Of a stretch of DNA of 64,000 nucleotides, positions 25,087-34,061 are shown piece by piece. Made by a program: the position numbers and the translations under genes. Each line of letters starts with the position of its first letter. Position 1 is the first letter of the stretch. Origin of the DNA: SZUA-36 sp963704855 (GTDB lineage Bacteria; Pseudomonadota; Gammaproteobacteria; Xanthomonadales; SZUA-36); assembly GCA_963704855.1 (NCBI GenBank), contig CAVPHY010000024.1:558001-622000 (forward strand), written 5' to 3'. The notes below the pieces were generated by a model, which was not told where the DNA came from, ran no database searches, and worked only from the letters and a program-made list of their open reading frames with translations.

Positions 25087-27348
25087 CTAGCGCCGTCCGA
25101 GACTGCCTGTCCCCAGTAGCGCACCGAGCCTGAGGAAGTATATCGCGCTGCGGTCCTCACTCCAGCCTATACCGAGGTAGATCGGACCCAGTGGTGTCTT
25201 GTAACCAAAGTAAAAACTTCCGTTGAGAAGGCCGTCGGAAAATATTTCATCACGGTATTCTGCCGCATTGCCGTACTCCACGGTCATGCCAACGTAACCT
25301 GGCAGTAAACCGCTTTTGGCCACCTGGTAACGATAACCCGCCAGTAACGAACCGAAATTAGGACCAATCAGCGAGCCGGGCTCATAACCCGACATGTTGA
25401 AAAAGCCGCCGCCGGCATAGAGTCCGTATATGGGTACATCGCCACCGAGACTCGTATTGTATTGCGCGCCCCAGATGAAGTTATGAAATCCAAAGGTGTG
25501 ACTGCCAAAAATTGCAAACTCGAGTTGATCAAACGAACTGTCTGCACCGAGACTTTCAACCGAATCGATATATCTCAAAGTGGAGTAAACACCCCGTGTT
25601 GGCAGGTACCGGTCATCGAGACGGTCGTACTTCAGTTCAGCAAATAACTCGGCTCCATCATAGGAGAATGGCCGGATATCCGGATTGCCGACTGCAATGT
25701 CCATGTCGCCCGTATAACGGACATAGCCGGCAGACAGCTTGGCATCCCGTCTGAACTCTCGTCCAAAGGCCAGGGTCCCGCCCCATTCATTAATTTCAAG
25801 CTCTGCAACCGCGTCGCCTCTTGAATCATAGACATACAAAGGACGATCGAACCAGAACAGGCTGGGTTCAAAACTGAATTTGAGAGCGTCATCCAATGGT
25901 CTGAAATAGTCCACGAAAATTCCGGGAGATTCACCAATCTGGGCGACGGCGCGAAACTCTGAGCCGCGTTCATCGAGGCCGGTCGCCAGGTAACCGCCCC
26001 TGAGGTTGAAAGTGGTGCCGCGGGCACTGAAGGCCAGATCAATACCGGTTTCAATGAATTGGGTCCCGCGTTCATCCTGCAGCACGGTGATCACAATACC
26101 CTGCTGACCATCCTTTTCCACGACGCTGTAACGGGCCTGGCGGATAAATCCCAGCGCGTAAATCTGGCGCAGGTCATAATCCAGCTGATCGAGATCGAGC
26201 GCCTGGCCCGGTTGGATGGTGATCAATTCTGCAATGACTTCATCTGAGAACCTTGATTGGTTATCCAGGCTGACGAAATTTACCTGCGGTGAACCCTCAA
26301 CGCAGTTGTTGAGCTGTTGGCGCCAGGCGCGATAATCACTTTCAGATAGCGAGTACTTCTGCAATTGATCCTGCACCGCTTCCGCGGCTGCATAACCGAG
26401 GGGAATGGCTTCGTCCAGTTTGTTGAAATCTGCGGAGGAGATTTTGTCGCCGATTTCCGGAGCGATTAACACGTCATTTTCACGCAGGTTCTGAATTTGA
26501 ATCTCGGTGTTCTTGACTGTCAGCATACCGCTCATCTGGTAGACGATGGCGAGCGCATTATCTATATCATCTTTGCCGGCCAGCTTGGTGCCCACATCAA
26601 CGGCAATGACCACATCCGCACCCATATCCCGGGCGACATCAACCGGCAGATTTCTCACCAGCCCACCATCCACCAATAAAGCTTCGCCAAGGCGAACAGG
26701 GTCAAATACACCCGGCACCGCCATGCTGGCGCGCATCGCCATGGAGAGATCCCCCTCCCCGATGACGACCATATTCCCCGTCACGATATCTGTTGCAATG
26801 GCGCGGTACGGAATAGGCAGATGGTTAAAATCGGTGGTGTTAACACGCTGGGAGGTGATTGATTCGAACATGAAAATCACCTTCTGCCCCGACACCACAC
26901 CTTTTGGCAGCAGGCTGCTGTCTTTACCGATACCCAGCTTGGGTCCATACAAGCCAAGATCGTCATCGGCTTTGCGGCGGAAGGGCTGGTCTTCGCGGGG
27001 GGTCTTGTCCTTGAACAGGTCATCCCAGTCCGCTTCTCTTACAACCCGGGCAAGCTCATCTGATTCCATCGCGGTCGCCAGGAACCCACCGACGATGGAG
27101 CCCATACTGGTACCGGCGATGTAGTCGTAAGGGATACGCATTTCCTCGAGCTTTTTAAGAACACCGACATGCGCATAACCGCGCGCCCCGCCACCACCGA
27201 GCACCAGCCCTATTTTAGGACGATCCGTGACGTCAGCCCTCAGGCACTGGAATGTCCCGGCCTGGGTGGTCGTTACAAAAGTAAACAAAGAGAATACAAA
27301 TACGGTAAGTATCGGGCAGTGGATTCGTAAACCAGGTGTTTTTGACAT
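25087..27348 (-). CDS. Patatin-like phospholipase with POTRA and outer-membrane barrel
   Basis: A 753-residue exported protein of the PlpD type (type Vd-like secretion). After a signal peptide ending near TQA, the patatin domain (about residues 45-250) carries the oxyanion loop GLVLGGGGARGYAHVGVL, the nucleophile GTSMGSIVGG and the DGG of LLVDGGLVRNLP that completes the Ser-Asp dyad. A POTRA-like section follows (ITIQPGQALDLDQLDYDLRQ), then a C-terminal Omp85-type 16-strand barrel ending LRLGALLGTGSLGRR. The lipase would sit at or outside the outer membrane. It is convergent with pgk and divergent from the next gene, with a monocistronic look. Confidence 0.92.
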   Translation of the reverse strand: MSKTPGLRIHCPILTVFVFSLFTFVTTTQAGTFQCLRADVTDRPKIGLVLGGGGARGYAHVGVLKKLEEMRIPYDYIAGTSMGSIVGGFLATAMESDELARVVREADWDDLFKDKTPREDQPFRRKADDDLGLYGPKLGIGKDSSLLPKGVVSGQKVIFMFESITSQRVNTTDFNHLPIPYRAIATDIVTGNMVVIGEGDLSMAMRASMAVPGVFDPVRLGEALLVDGGLVRNLPVDVARDMGADVVIAVDVGTKLAGKDDIDNALAIVYQMSGMLTVKNTEIQIQNLRENDVLIAPEIGDKISSADFNKLDEAIPLGYAAAEAVQDQLQKYSLSESDYRAWRQQLNNCVEGSPQVNFVSLDNQSRFSDEVIAELITIQPGQALDLDQLDYDLRQIYALGFIRQARYSVVEKDGQQGIVITVLQDERGTQFIETGIDLAFSARGTTFNLRGGYLATGLDERGSEFRAVAQIGESPGIFVDYFRPLDDALKFSFEPSLFWFDRPLYVYDSRGDAVAELEINEWGGTLAFGREFRRDAKLSAGYVRYTGDMDIAVGNPDIRPFSYDGAELFAELKYDRLDDRYLPTRGVYSTLRYIDSVESLGADSSFDQLEFAIFGSHTFGFHNFIWGAQYNTSLGGDVPIYGLYAGGGFFNMSGYEPGSLIGPNFGSLLAGYRYQVAKSGLLPGYVGMTVEYGNAAEYRDEIFSDGLLNGSFYFGYKTPLGPIYLGIGWSEDRSAIYFLRLGALLGTGSLGRR

Positions 27349-27445
27349 GGGGTGACCGACTCTGAGGCAATGGTGAACGTGTCAATATTACACAAAAACC
27401 ACTATCATTACGCCCCGATCTTAAACGCCCCTACAGGAAAAGCAT

Positions 27446-29695
27446 TTGAACAGACAAACCAATCCGTTCCTCCTCGCGATTATGTCCGCTTTTTTATTTT
27501 GCAATGGTATTGCCACGGCAGATACAGCCAATACGAATAGCGACATCCCAGGGCTTGATAGCCTTACACAGTACCCGCGTATCGAACGGTTTGATCACGG
27601 CAGTGTGCGGGTGGATTTTCCGCATTTGGAGTCCTGGCCCGATTTTCGTTATTTGCAGGCCTGGCTGCCGGTCGAGGTAACGCTCAATGATGACAGCAAA
27701 CAACAGGTGGGTTCTGCGTTTGTGCAGGCCTTGACCGAAATTGATTTTGAGCAGCGCACAGTCGCCCTGTCGGACCTGGTTGTACTGAAGACCAGGTTCA
27801 CCGATGAAGTGCAGTCTGAAGCCCTGACCGGGTTGGTTTCCATGGCCTTTGCAGGGCGTGAGAGTATCGTGCCGCTGGATGTACTGCTAAGGCTGCTGCC
27901 CGAGGATTTCGAGATCCCGGGCCAACCGGTGGTCGCCCCGCTTTTGAATTTTGATCCGCCGGCAATCCTGGTGTCGGAAAAGCCACTGCAGCTGCTGTCA
28001 ATTGACAAGGAGCCCGTCAGGGTGCCTCTCGAAGGCACCGGTCTCGAGTACGTGGTCAATACCAACTGGAATGTTTTTTACTATCACCCGGATGAGCAGT
28101 GGTACGTACTCAATGGGACTGCCTGGCAGCACAACAACTATCTTGCCGACGGCGGATGGACAACAACCGATGTGTTACCGGCAGATTTCGATCAATTATC
28201 GCTCAACGATACCTGGCCGGAGGTCAAGCAGGCATTGCCCGCGCGAAAACCGGAGGAACAACCCGTTCCCTTTGTGATCAGCCTGCAGGAAACCGAACTG
28301 ATCCTGTTGGATGGTGCGCCACGTCTAAGTCTTATTGGTGAGACCGGCATCAGTTATGTCAGCAACACGCAAAGTGATCTGTTTAGCCTTGGTGATCACT
28401 GGTATTTCCTGGTTTCCGGTCGGTGGTTCAGCAATACCCGTCTGACGGGTCAATGGCAGGCTGTCAAAGATCTTCCGGCCGCTTTCGCGATGATTCCCCC
28501 CGACCACGCCAAAGGCCATGTGTTGTTTTCAGTAGCTGGAACGCGGCAGGCGAGACTGGCGTTAATTGAAGCGGCGTTGCCCCACCGCAGTACGGTTGCG
28601 GCAGGCTCTGCTGAGACACTCGAGGTAAGCTGGGTGGGTAAGCCTCGTTTCGAAGCGATTGCGACCACCGGGCTGCAACGTGGTCTGAACACGCCGTACC
28701 AGGTTATCAAGCACAATAATTTCTTTTACCTCTGCCACGAAGGTGCCTGGTATTTCTCCGAGTCACCTACAGGGCCCTGGAAGGTTGCGTTAAAAGTACC
28801 CGATGAAATTTATCGTATCCCGGCGTCCGATCCGGCCTACAACGTTACCTTTGTGAAACTGGATACAGAGCAGGACGAGACGCAGGAGTACGTCAATTAC
28901 AGCTATTCGAGTGGTTATACGGGCAGTTTTTCCACGTCCGTGGGTGTCGTCTACGGCACAGGCTGGCACTACCCGTCCACGGTTTACTGGGATTCCGCCA
29001 ACGGACCGGCCTACTGGCGTTACGGTCAGACCTACGGCTACAACACCGGCTATCACCCCGTGGGTGCATATTATGGGCATCGTGGCGGGTATTACGGCGG
29101 GCGGGCTTATGGCCCTTACGGTCGCTGGGGTGGCTACGGACCTTACGGTGGTTGGGGTTATGCTGGCAGAACGACCATGACCATCGAATCTCCAACGGTC
29201 AATTACACCCAGGGTTACGGCTCAACATGGGAGGGTCCGCTGCAGACCACACCCGGTGACCCAACCCAAACCAGCGAAAAATCACTCGATAAATTCCTGC
29301 CGAAGAAGAAGGCCGATGGCACAGAAAAGTTCGTGCACACCACCGGGGGTACTGCCGACGGGCCGCCAGGTGTCTCGGCTGCTTCCCTGTATGCGGGTGC
29401 CACGCTTTCATCCAACCGGTTTTCCGGCTCCAACGGGGAGGTATACCAACGTGAGGATGAAGGCTGGAGCCAGCACGGATCTGATGGCTGGACCACCATG
29501 CAGGCTATAGCTCAGGAACAGCCTCGTGAGGCCCGGCCGCAGCAAAGACCCGAAACCCAGGTTCAACAAGGCTTTGTGCCGGCCCATAAAAAGACCTTGA
29601 GCCGGTCGGATCTGGACCGCCAGGAACTGGCGCGTCTCGAAGGTATGGACCAATACAGCAAGTACCTCATGGCGAAGGACTCCAAGCAACAATAG
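27446..29695 (+). CDS. Large exported protein with WY-rich repeats and Gly/Tyr-rich tail
   Basis: A 749-residue protein with a TTG start backed by AGGA seven bases upstream and a signal peptide (LLAIMSAFLFCNGIATA). Three related segments can be picked out near residues 195, 300 and 410: GLEYVVNTNWNVFYYHPDEQ, GISYVSNTQSDLFSLGDHW and GLQRGLNTPYQVIKHNNFFY. Each is followed by W....G.W and W..... .LP. The last third is a Gly/Tyr-rich stretch (YYGHRGGYYGGRAYGPYGRW and neighbours) and a Gln/Arg-rich C-terminal end. The repeats recall carbohydrate-binding or wall-associated modules, but no named family is certain. It precedes a DUF4136 lipoprotein and a barrel protein on the same strand. Confidence 0.7.
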   Translation: MNRQTNPFLLAIMSAFLFCNGIATADTANTNSDIPGLDSLTQYPRIERFDHGSVRVDFPHLESWPDFRYLQAWLPVEVTLNDDSKQQVGSAFVQALTEIDFEQRTVALSDLVVLKTRFTDEVQSEALTGLVSMAFAGRESIVPLDVLLRLLPEDFEIPGQPVVAPLLNFDPPAILVSEKPLQLLSIDKEPVRVPLEGTGLEYVVNTNWNVFYYHPDEQWYVLNGTAWQHNNYLADGGWTTTDVLPADFDQLSLNDTWPEVKQALPARKPEEQPVPFVISLQETELILLDGAPRLSLIGETGISYVSNTQSDLFSLGDHWYFLVSGRWFSNTRLTGQWQAVKDLPAAFAMIPPDHAKGHVLFSVAGTRQARLALIEAALPHRSTVAAGSAETLEVSWVGKPRFEAIATTGLQRGLNTPYQVIKHNNFFYLCHEGAWYFSESPTGPWKVALKVPDEIYRIPASDPAYNVTFVKLDTEQDETQEYVNYSYSSGYTGSFSTSVGVVYGTGWHYPSTVYWDSANGPAYWRYGQTYGYNTGYHPVGAYYGHRGGYYGGRAYGPYGRWGGYGPYGGWGYAGRTTMTIESPTVNYTQGYGSTWEGPLQTTPGDPTQTSEKSLDKFLPKKKADGTEKFVHTTGGTADGPPGVSAASLYAGATLSSNRFSGSNGEVYQREDEGWSQHGSDGWTTMQAIAQEQPREARPQQRPETQVQQGFVPAHKKTLSRSDLDRQELARLEGMDQYSKYLMAKDSKQQ

Positions 29696-29875
29696 GGCTT
29701 TTAACAGCAAAGCCATGGCTCTATTTACTGGTCGGGGTTTAGCGGTAACCAGGCGACTTTGGCGGTAGAAAGTATCCTGCTTGGAGCGGTGGTCAAGCCC
29801 TTGACTTCAACAGGTATTGAACCAATGATATAGACTGGCTTCACCCGATTCAGAATTCTCATAAAGGACAGAATT

Positions 29876-30472
29876 ATGCAAAACCATTCCATGTTCAAAC
29901 ATCTCTCCAGGTTGGTAGTGTTTTCTGCTGCAGCCCTGTTAATCGCCGGCTGCGCCTCCAAGCCAACCATCCAGACCGATTACGATCACACGGTTGATTT
30001 CAGCCAGTTTAAAACATACGGCTTCTTTAACCCCTTGGGTATTGAAAACCCAAATTACTCCAGTATTTACGGCTCCATTTTCCGTGACGCCATAAGCAAG
30101 GAAATGGAGAGCAGGGGTTATACACAGTCCAATAATCCTGATCTGCTGATCAATGTGTCAGGCCGTCTGCAGGACAAGACCAAGGTCACGACCACCTCTG
30201 ATCCTTACATGGCAGGTGGTTACTATGGTTATCGCCGGGGTGCGTATGGCGCCTGGGGTGGTTACGGTTATGGAACCAGCACGCATGTCAGCCAATACAC
30301 CGAAGGCACGATCAATGTCGACATGGTCGATCGGGCGCAGAAGCGCATGGTATGGGAAGGCGTTGCGGTTGGCCGGGTTAGTGAAAGCCGGACAAATGAC
30401 GAAACACGCACAAAGATCTACGATGGAATCCAGGAGATGTTTTCCGCTTACCCGTTCCGCGCCGGTCAATAA
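29876..30472 (+). CDS. DUF4136 family lipoprotein
   Basis: A 198-residue lipoprotein with a type II signal peptide and lipobox LLIAGC (Cys near residue 26). The DUF4136 fold is recognisable by DFSQFKTYGFF, FRDAISKEMESRGYTQSNNPDLLINV and a C-terminal VDMVDRAQKRMVWEGVAVGRV. A Gly/Tyr-rich insertion (GGYYGYRRGAYGAWGGYGYG) resembles that in the larger neighbour 180 bases upstream, which hints at shared localisation. It is predicted to be in the outer or inner membrane leaflet facing the periplasm. Function is unknown in the family. Confidence 0.88.
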   Translation: MQNHSMFKHLSRLVVFSAAALLIAGCASKPTIQTDYDHTVDFSQFKTYGFFNPLGIENPNYSSIYGSIFRDAISKEMESRGYTQSNNPDLLINVSGRLQDKTKVTTTSDPYMAGGYYGYRRGAYGAWGGYGYGTSTHVSQYTEGTINVDMVDRAQKRMVWEGVAVGRVSESRTNDETRTKIYDGIQEMFSAYPFRAGQ

Positions 30473-30503
30473 CGACTGCTTTTAAACAGCAAGTCATAGA
30501 AAG

Positions 30504-31502
30504 GTGCCATTCATGTCCTCGATGATGGGTGTTTTATCAACACTTTCTTTTGCAATGATGCTGTCATTGCCGGGCGTCGCTGTCTCGTCAGAACCGGAAA
30601 CGACGTCCGGACAACCCGATCCGGCCTCTGCCGCTCCTGGTTTACAGAAATCCATTGATCAGATTTCGCGTGAGATGACCAACCCGCTTGCGGCGTTCTA
30701 CCGGTTTGATTTCACGTATCAACACAGAAGTTACCAGGGCAGTATCCCGGGTGCCGACGATCAGAGCGACTCGGCCTACAACATTCAGGGTACGATTCCC
30801 TTCAGGGAAAAAAATGGGAAGGGGTGGCTTTTCAGATTTGCTTTGGCCCAATTGGCTGACCAGCCAATATACTGGGTTGACGAGCCAATTTACTGGTCAT
30901 TAGAGCAATTTGCGGAGTGGGAGATTCGCCAGGTGGATCCGACGGTTTGGGGTGACGGGTCCTGGATTCCAACGCACGGTCATACGGACGACATGACAAT
31001 TGAGCTGGTTTATGGCGGTGTAAATGAATCAGGCCTGATCCTGAGTTATGGACTTGCCGGTGTATTGCCCACGTCCTCGGATACGTCTAATGCCAGGCAA
31101 CAGCTTATCCTGGGGCCGGCGGTCAATATCGGAAGAATGACCGGTTGGGGCGCGTACGGTGTTTTGTTTTCGCACGTTATCGACGTCGCTGAAAAAGAAG
31201 ATAAGGGTACACAGGACACCAGCCAGACAACCCTGCAGGCTTATTTCAGCTATGGCCTGGGTCATGGTTGGCAAGTGGTTTCCAACCCCACGATCACTTA
31301 TGACTGGGAGGCCGATAGTGGCAACAAACTGAATCTGCCACTGGGCGGTGGTTTTGCCAAAACCATTAAAATTGGCAGCTGGCCTTTGAGGATGGCCGCC
31401 GAGGCTCAGTATTTCGTGGCGAGTTCAGACCGTTTCGGTCCTGACTGGATGTTTGAGTTCAGCGTCAGCCCTGTAATTCCGAGCAAGCACACGCGCCAAT
31501 AG
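30504..31502 (+). CDS. Predicted outer-membrane beta-barrel protein
   Basis: A 332-residue exported protein with signal peptide (LSTLSFAMMLSLPGVAVS), then a short Pro/Ala-rich linker and a helix (QKSIDQISREMTNPLAAFYR). After that come regular amphipathic strands (FDFTYQHRSYQG, GWLFRFALAQLADQP, ILSYGLAGVLP, WGAYGVLFSHVI). The C-terminus ends MFEFSVSPVIPSKHTRQ. This resembles proteins often annotated as neuromedin U-like or MetA-type transporters. It has no catalytic motif. It is 31 bases downstream of the DUF4136 gene and is followed by a strong terminator. Confidence 0.65.
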   Translation: MPFMSSMMGVLSTLSFAMMLSLPGVAVSSEPETTSGQPDPASAAPGLQKSIDQISREMTNPLAAFYRFDFTYQHRSYQGSIPGADDQSDSAYNIQGTIPFREKNGKGWLFRFALAQLADQPIYWVDEPIYWSLEQFAEWEIRQVDPTVWGDGSWIPTHGHTDDMTIELVYGGVNESGLILSYGLAGVLPTSSDTSNARQQLILGPAVNIGRMTGWGAYGVLFSHVIDVAEKEDKGTQDTSQTTLQAYFSYGLGHGWQVVSNPTITYDWEADSGNKLNLPLGGGFAKTIKIGSWPLRMAAEAQYFVASSDRFGPDWMFEFSVSPVIPSKHTRQ

Positions 31503-31546
31503 GAATCTGCCTGGCCTGTTTTTTGGAAAGGCAGAGTTCACACAAG

Positions 31547-31576
31547 AAAAGGCGGGAGAATGACTCCCGCCTTTTT
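31547..31576. terminator. Bidirectional rho-independent terminator
   Basis: GGCGGGAG (31551-31558) pairs perfectly with CTCCCGCC (31564-31571), with a five-base loop. It is followed by TTTTT on the plus strand and preceded by AAAA, which gives a U-run on the minus strand. It sits between the convergent barrel-protein gene and the sulfatase gene and can serve both. Confidence 0.9.
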
Positions 31577-31612
31577 GTTCCTGCTAGTCCTGTTTTCTAA
31601 CGTGTACGTCTG

Positions 31613-33166
31613 CTAGTGGCTGCCCGCTGACGTCGACAGCTTCTCCATCACTTTATCCAGCGAGAAACTGGCTGGAGTCTGGCGTGGTGGATAATCCTTG
31701 AAGGTCATCAGGAACTTTGCAACATAGGCTTGAGCCGGCATCAACAGATAGGGTCTGTCGAGGAACCAGTCGTAATAAGTGTTGGAGGTTTTCTGCGCGC
31801 GTTCAAACGGGTCACGGCGCAAATTGAACAGCAGCGGAACACGCAGTGGTACGAATGGTTCCGCCCAGGCCTGGAATGTTGCCTCGACACGTTGCTCCAT
31901 GAAAACCACCTTCCAGTCGTCATAACGTAAGGCCGTCAGGTCACCGTCATCGGAGAAATAGAATATTTCGTGTCGTGGTGATTTTTCAGATTCGCCGGTA
32001 AGCAAGGGAAGGATATTGTAGCCATCCAGGTGTACTTTGTATTTCCGGTCCAATGCTTTTGACTGGTAGCCATCGAGCAGATCTTCCTTGATATCGTCTT
32101 TGCCGGCAATGGCCGCAAACGTAGGCAGCCAATCCATGTGGTGGACGATTTCATTGGTATAGGAGCCTGCCTTGATCTTACCAGGCCAGCGCACATAAGC
32201 AGGAACCCGCCAGCCGCCTTCCCAGTTGGTATTCTTCTCGCCACGGAAAGGAGTCATGGCGGCATCGGGCCAGGTATTCATATGCGGGCCGTTATCGGTG
32301 GAGTAAAAAACTACTGTGTTGTCGGTAACGCCTAGCTCATCCAGTTTTTCGAGAAACTTGCCAATGTGCATATCGTGCTCGACCATGCCGTCGGAATACT
32401 CGTCCTGACCGGAGATACCGCGTAACTCAGGTTTTACATGGGTGCGGAAGTGCATACGGGTACCGCTCCACCAGACAAAGAACGGCTTGCCGGCTTTGAC
32501 CTGGCGCTCGATAAAATCGAGAGCTGCATCCGAGGTCTCATCATCCACGGTTTCCATGCGCTTTTTCGTCAGTGGGCCGGTATCTTCGATACGGCCATCG
32601 GCGTACGAGTGTATAACCCCACGCGGTCCGAACCTTTTACGGAATTCCGGGTTGGCAGGGTAATCTTCGTTTTCCGGCTCTTCCTCTGCGTTGAGGTGGT
32701 AAAGATTGCCAAAAAACTCATCAAAACCGTGATTCGTAGGCAGCATGTCATCCTGGTCGCCAAGGTGGTTCTTGCCAAACTGGCCAGTGGCATAACCCTG
32801 ATCCTTCAGGATAACCGCGATGGTGGGGTCTTCGACCTTCATGCCTTCCTCTGCACCCGGTAGACCAACCTTGCTGAGACCGGTGCGAAATACGCTTTGA
32901 CCCGTGATGAATGAAGAGCGGCCTGCGGTGCAGCTTTGCTCACCGTAATAGTCAGAAAAACCCATGCCTTCATCGGCGATGCGGTCAATATTGGGTGTCT
33001 TATAACCCATCATGCCGCGTGAATTATTCGAAATATTCCAGATGCCGATGTCGTCACCCCAGATTACAAGGATGTTTGGTTTGTCAGCAGCAAACAGCGG
33101 TGAGCAGGCCACCAGTGCAAACAGCGCGATACAGGTCGCAAATAACTTTGATAGGGTTGGCGTCAT
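31613..33166 (-). CDS. Arylsulfatase (formylglycine-dependent, S1 family)
   Basis: A 517-residue exported sulfatase. The start ATG at 33166 has an ideal GGAGG eight to nine bases upstream; an in-frame start 60 bases further up is rejected. A signal peptide ends near LFAA. The first strand PNILVIWGDDIG supplies the metal-binding Asp pair, and SCTAGRSSFITGQ holds the Cys-x-Ala-x-Arg motif that is converted to formylglycine. KNHLGD, FYSTDNGPHMNTWPDA and the C-terminal domain are in normal order. It should hydrolyse sulfate esters in the periplasm; the substrate is not predictable. A maturase (FGE/anSME) gene was not seen nearby. Confidence 0.93.
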   Translation of the reverse strand: MTPTLSKLFATCIALFALVACSPLFAADKPNILVIWGDDIGIWNISNNSRGMMGYKTPNIDRIADEGMGFSDYYGEQSCTAGRSSFITGQSVFRTGLSKVGLPGAEEGMKVEDPTIAVILKDQGYATGQFGKNHLGDQDDMLPTNHGFDEFFGNLYHLNAEEEPENEDYPANPEFRKRFGPRGVIHSYADGRIEDTGPLTKKRMETVDDETSDAALDFIERQVKAGKPFFVWWSGTRMHFRTHVKPELRGISGQDEYSDGMVEHDMHIGKFLEKLDELGVTDNTVVFYSTDNGPHMNTWPDAAMTPFRGEKNTNWEGGWRVPAYVRWPGKIKAGSYTNEIVHHMDWLPTFAAIAGKDDIKEDLLDGYQSKALDRKYKVHLDGYNILPLLTGESEKSPRHEIFYFSDDGDLTALRYDDWKVVFMEQRVEATFQAWAEPFVPLRVPLLFNLRRDPFERAQKTSNTYYDWFLDRPYLLMPAQAYVAKFLMTFKDYPPRQTPASFSLDKVMEKLSTSAGSH

Positions 33167-33295
33167 TGCCAGCGTCCTCCTATTAGGTTGGGCTTTGTAA
33201 AGAAAGCAGAACCTTAACAATAACAAATATTTTCAGTGAATCATATATGAGGGACCGATTAGCCGGCCGCTGGACATGTACCTGGGAAGATAAGA

Positions 33296-33325
33296 TGAAA
33301 AAAGGCGGGATACGGATATCCCGCC
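33296..33325 (-). terminator. Rho-independent terminator
   Basis: GGCGGGA (33304-33310) pairs with TCCCGCC (33319-33325), with an eight-base loop. On the minus strand the stem is followed by a run of T (complement of the A-run at 33297-33303). It ends the small lipoprotein transcript, which reads from right to left here. Confidence 0.8.
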
Positions 33326-33419
33326 TGCGTATTGATTTGGCGAATATTACTGCCGGCGCGGAACGGGTAACCCTCTAACACCTCAGCCACGGTAGCCGTA
33401 ATAACCGCTCTCCGTGGAA

Positions 33420-33872
33420 TTACTTCAATTTAATCTGTCGCTTTTTCTTGTCAGCCATCAGCCCGCTAATATTCTTACCGGCGCTTTCAAAGCTGCTCTT
33501 CATTTTTGAGTATTCACTCCACTTCGAGACTGAACTTGCACGGTAGAGCATTTCCTGATCGTCAAATTTAAAGACCATTCTTACGTAAATCGAATTGTAT
33601 TCCTTGAGATAAGCCTCGATTTGTTTGCGATCAGCGGTTTTCAGGTCGACGGTATTGCTGTCTGAAAGTTTACCGCTGATATCGGAATTGATCTGCTTCA
33701 CATTCGCAAGGTTGTACATCGCACCGTTGTAAACAACTGTTTTATCGTTGTTATAGACCTTGGCGCTGGAAATACAGCCCGCGAGCAAAAGCATCGACAA
33801 AGCAGAAAGGGATAATAGAAGTGTGCGGCTAAACCGGCGTTGCGCCTTTGAAGCGTTTGTAGCTGTGAACAT
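33420..33872 (-). CDS. Small lipoprotein of unknown function
   Basis: A 150-residue lipoprotein. The ATG at 33872 is preceded by AAGGAGATT, so an upstream in-frame start 45 bases away is less likely. The signal peptide ends in the lipobox LLLAGC. The mature part has VYNNDKTVVYNGAMYNLANV, a Lys/Asp-rich helix and a basic tail (ADKKKRQIKLK). No family was recognised. It is divergent from pyk, and the shared 190-base region carries a Fur-box-like palindrome, so iron regulation is possible. A terminator hairpin follows about 95 bases after the stop. Confidence 0.7.
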   Translation of the reverse strand: MFTATNASKAQRRFSRTLLLSLSALSMLLLAGCISSAKVYNNDKTVVYNGAMYNLANVKQINSDISGKLSDSNTVDLKTADRKQIEAYLKEYNSIYVRMVFKFDDQEMLYRASSVSKWSEYSKMKSSFESAGKNISGLMADKKKRQIKLK

Positions 33873-33978
33873 TTGAATCTCCTTGTTATAAATAATTTCG
33901 CTTGTTGTTCCGATCACGTAAGGGGCAAATAATAGCAGTATTTCTTCGGTGGTAAAAAGCTCGCGTTTTGACTTTTTC

Positions 33979-33997
33979 AGTAATGATTATCATTACA
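33979..33997. promoter_or_regulatory. Fur-box-like operator
   Basis: The 19 bases AGTAATGATTATCATTACA match the classical Fur consensus at 14 of 19 positions by eye and are palindromic except for the centre and ends. The site lies 107 bases upstream of the divergent lipoprotein gene and 65 bases upstream of pyk. A TATAAT hexamer at 34024-34029 lies between it and pyk. Confidence 0.65.
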
Positions 33998-34061
33998 ACT
34001 AAATTGTGTACATAAATTTAGCCTATAATCGCGTTTTCGTGAATACCGAGCAGGTCAAGAC

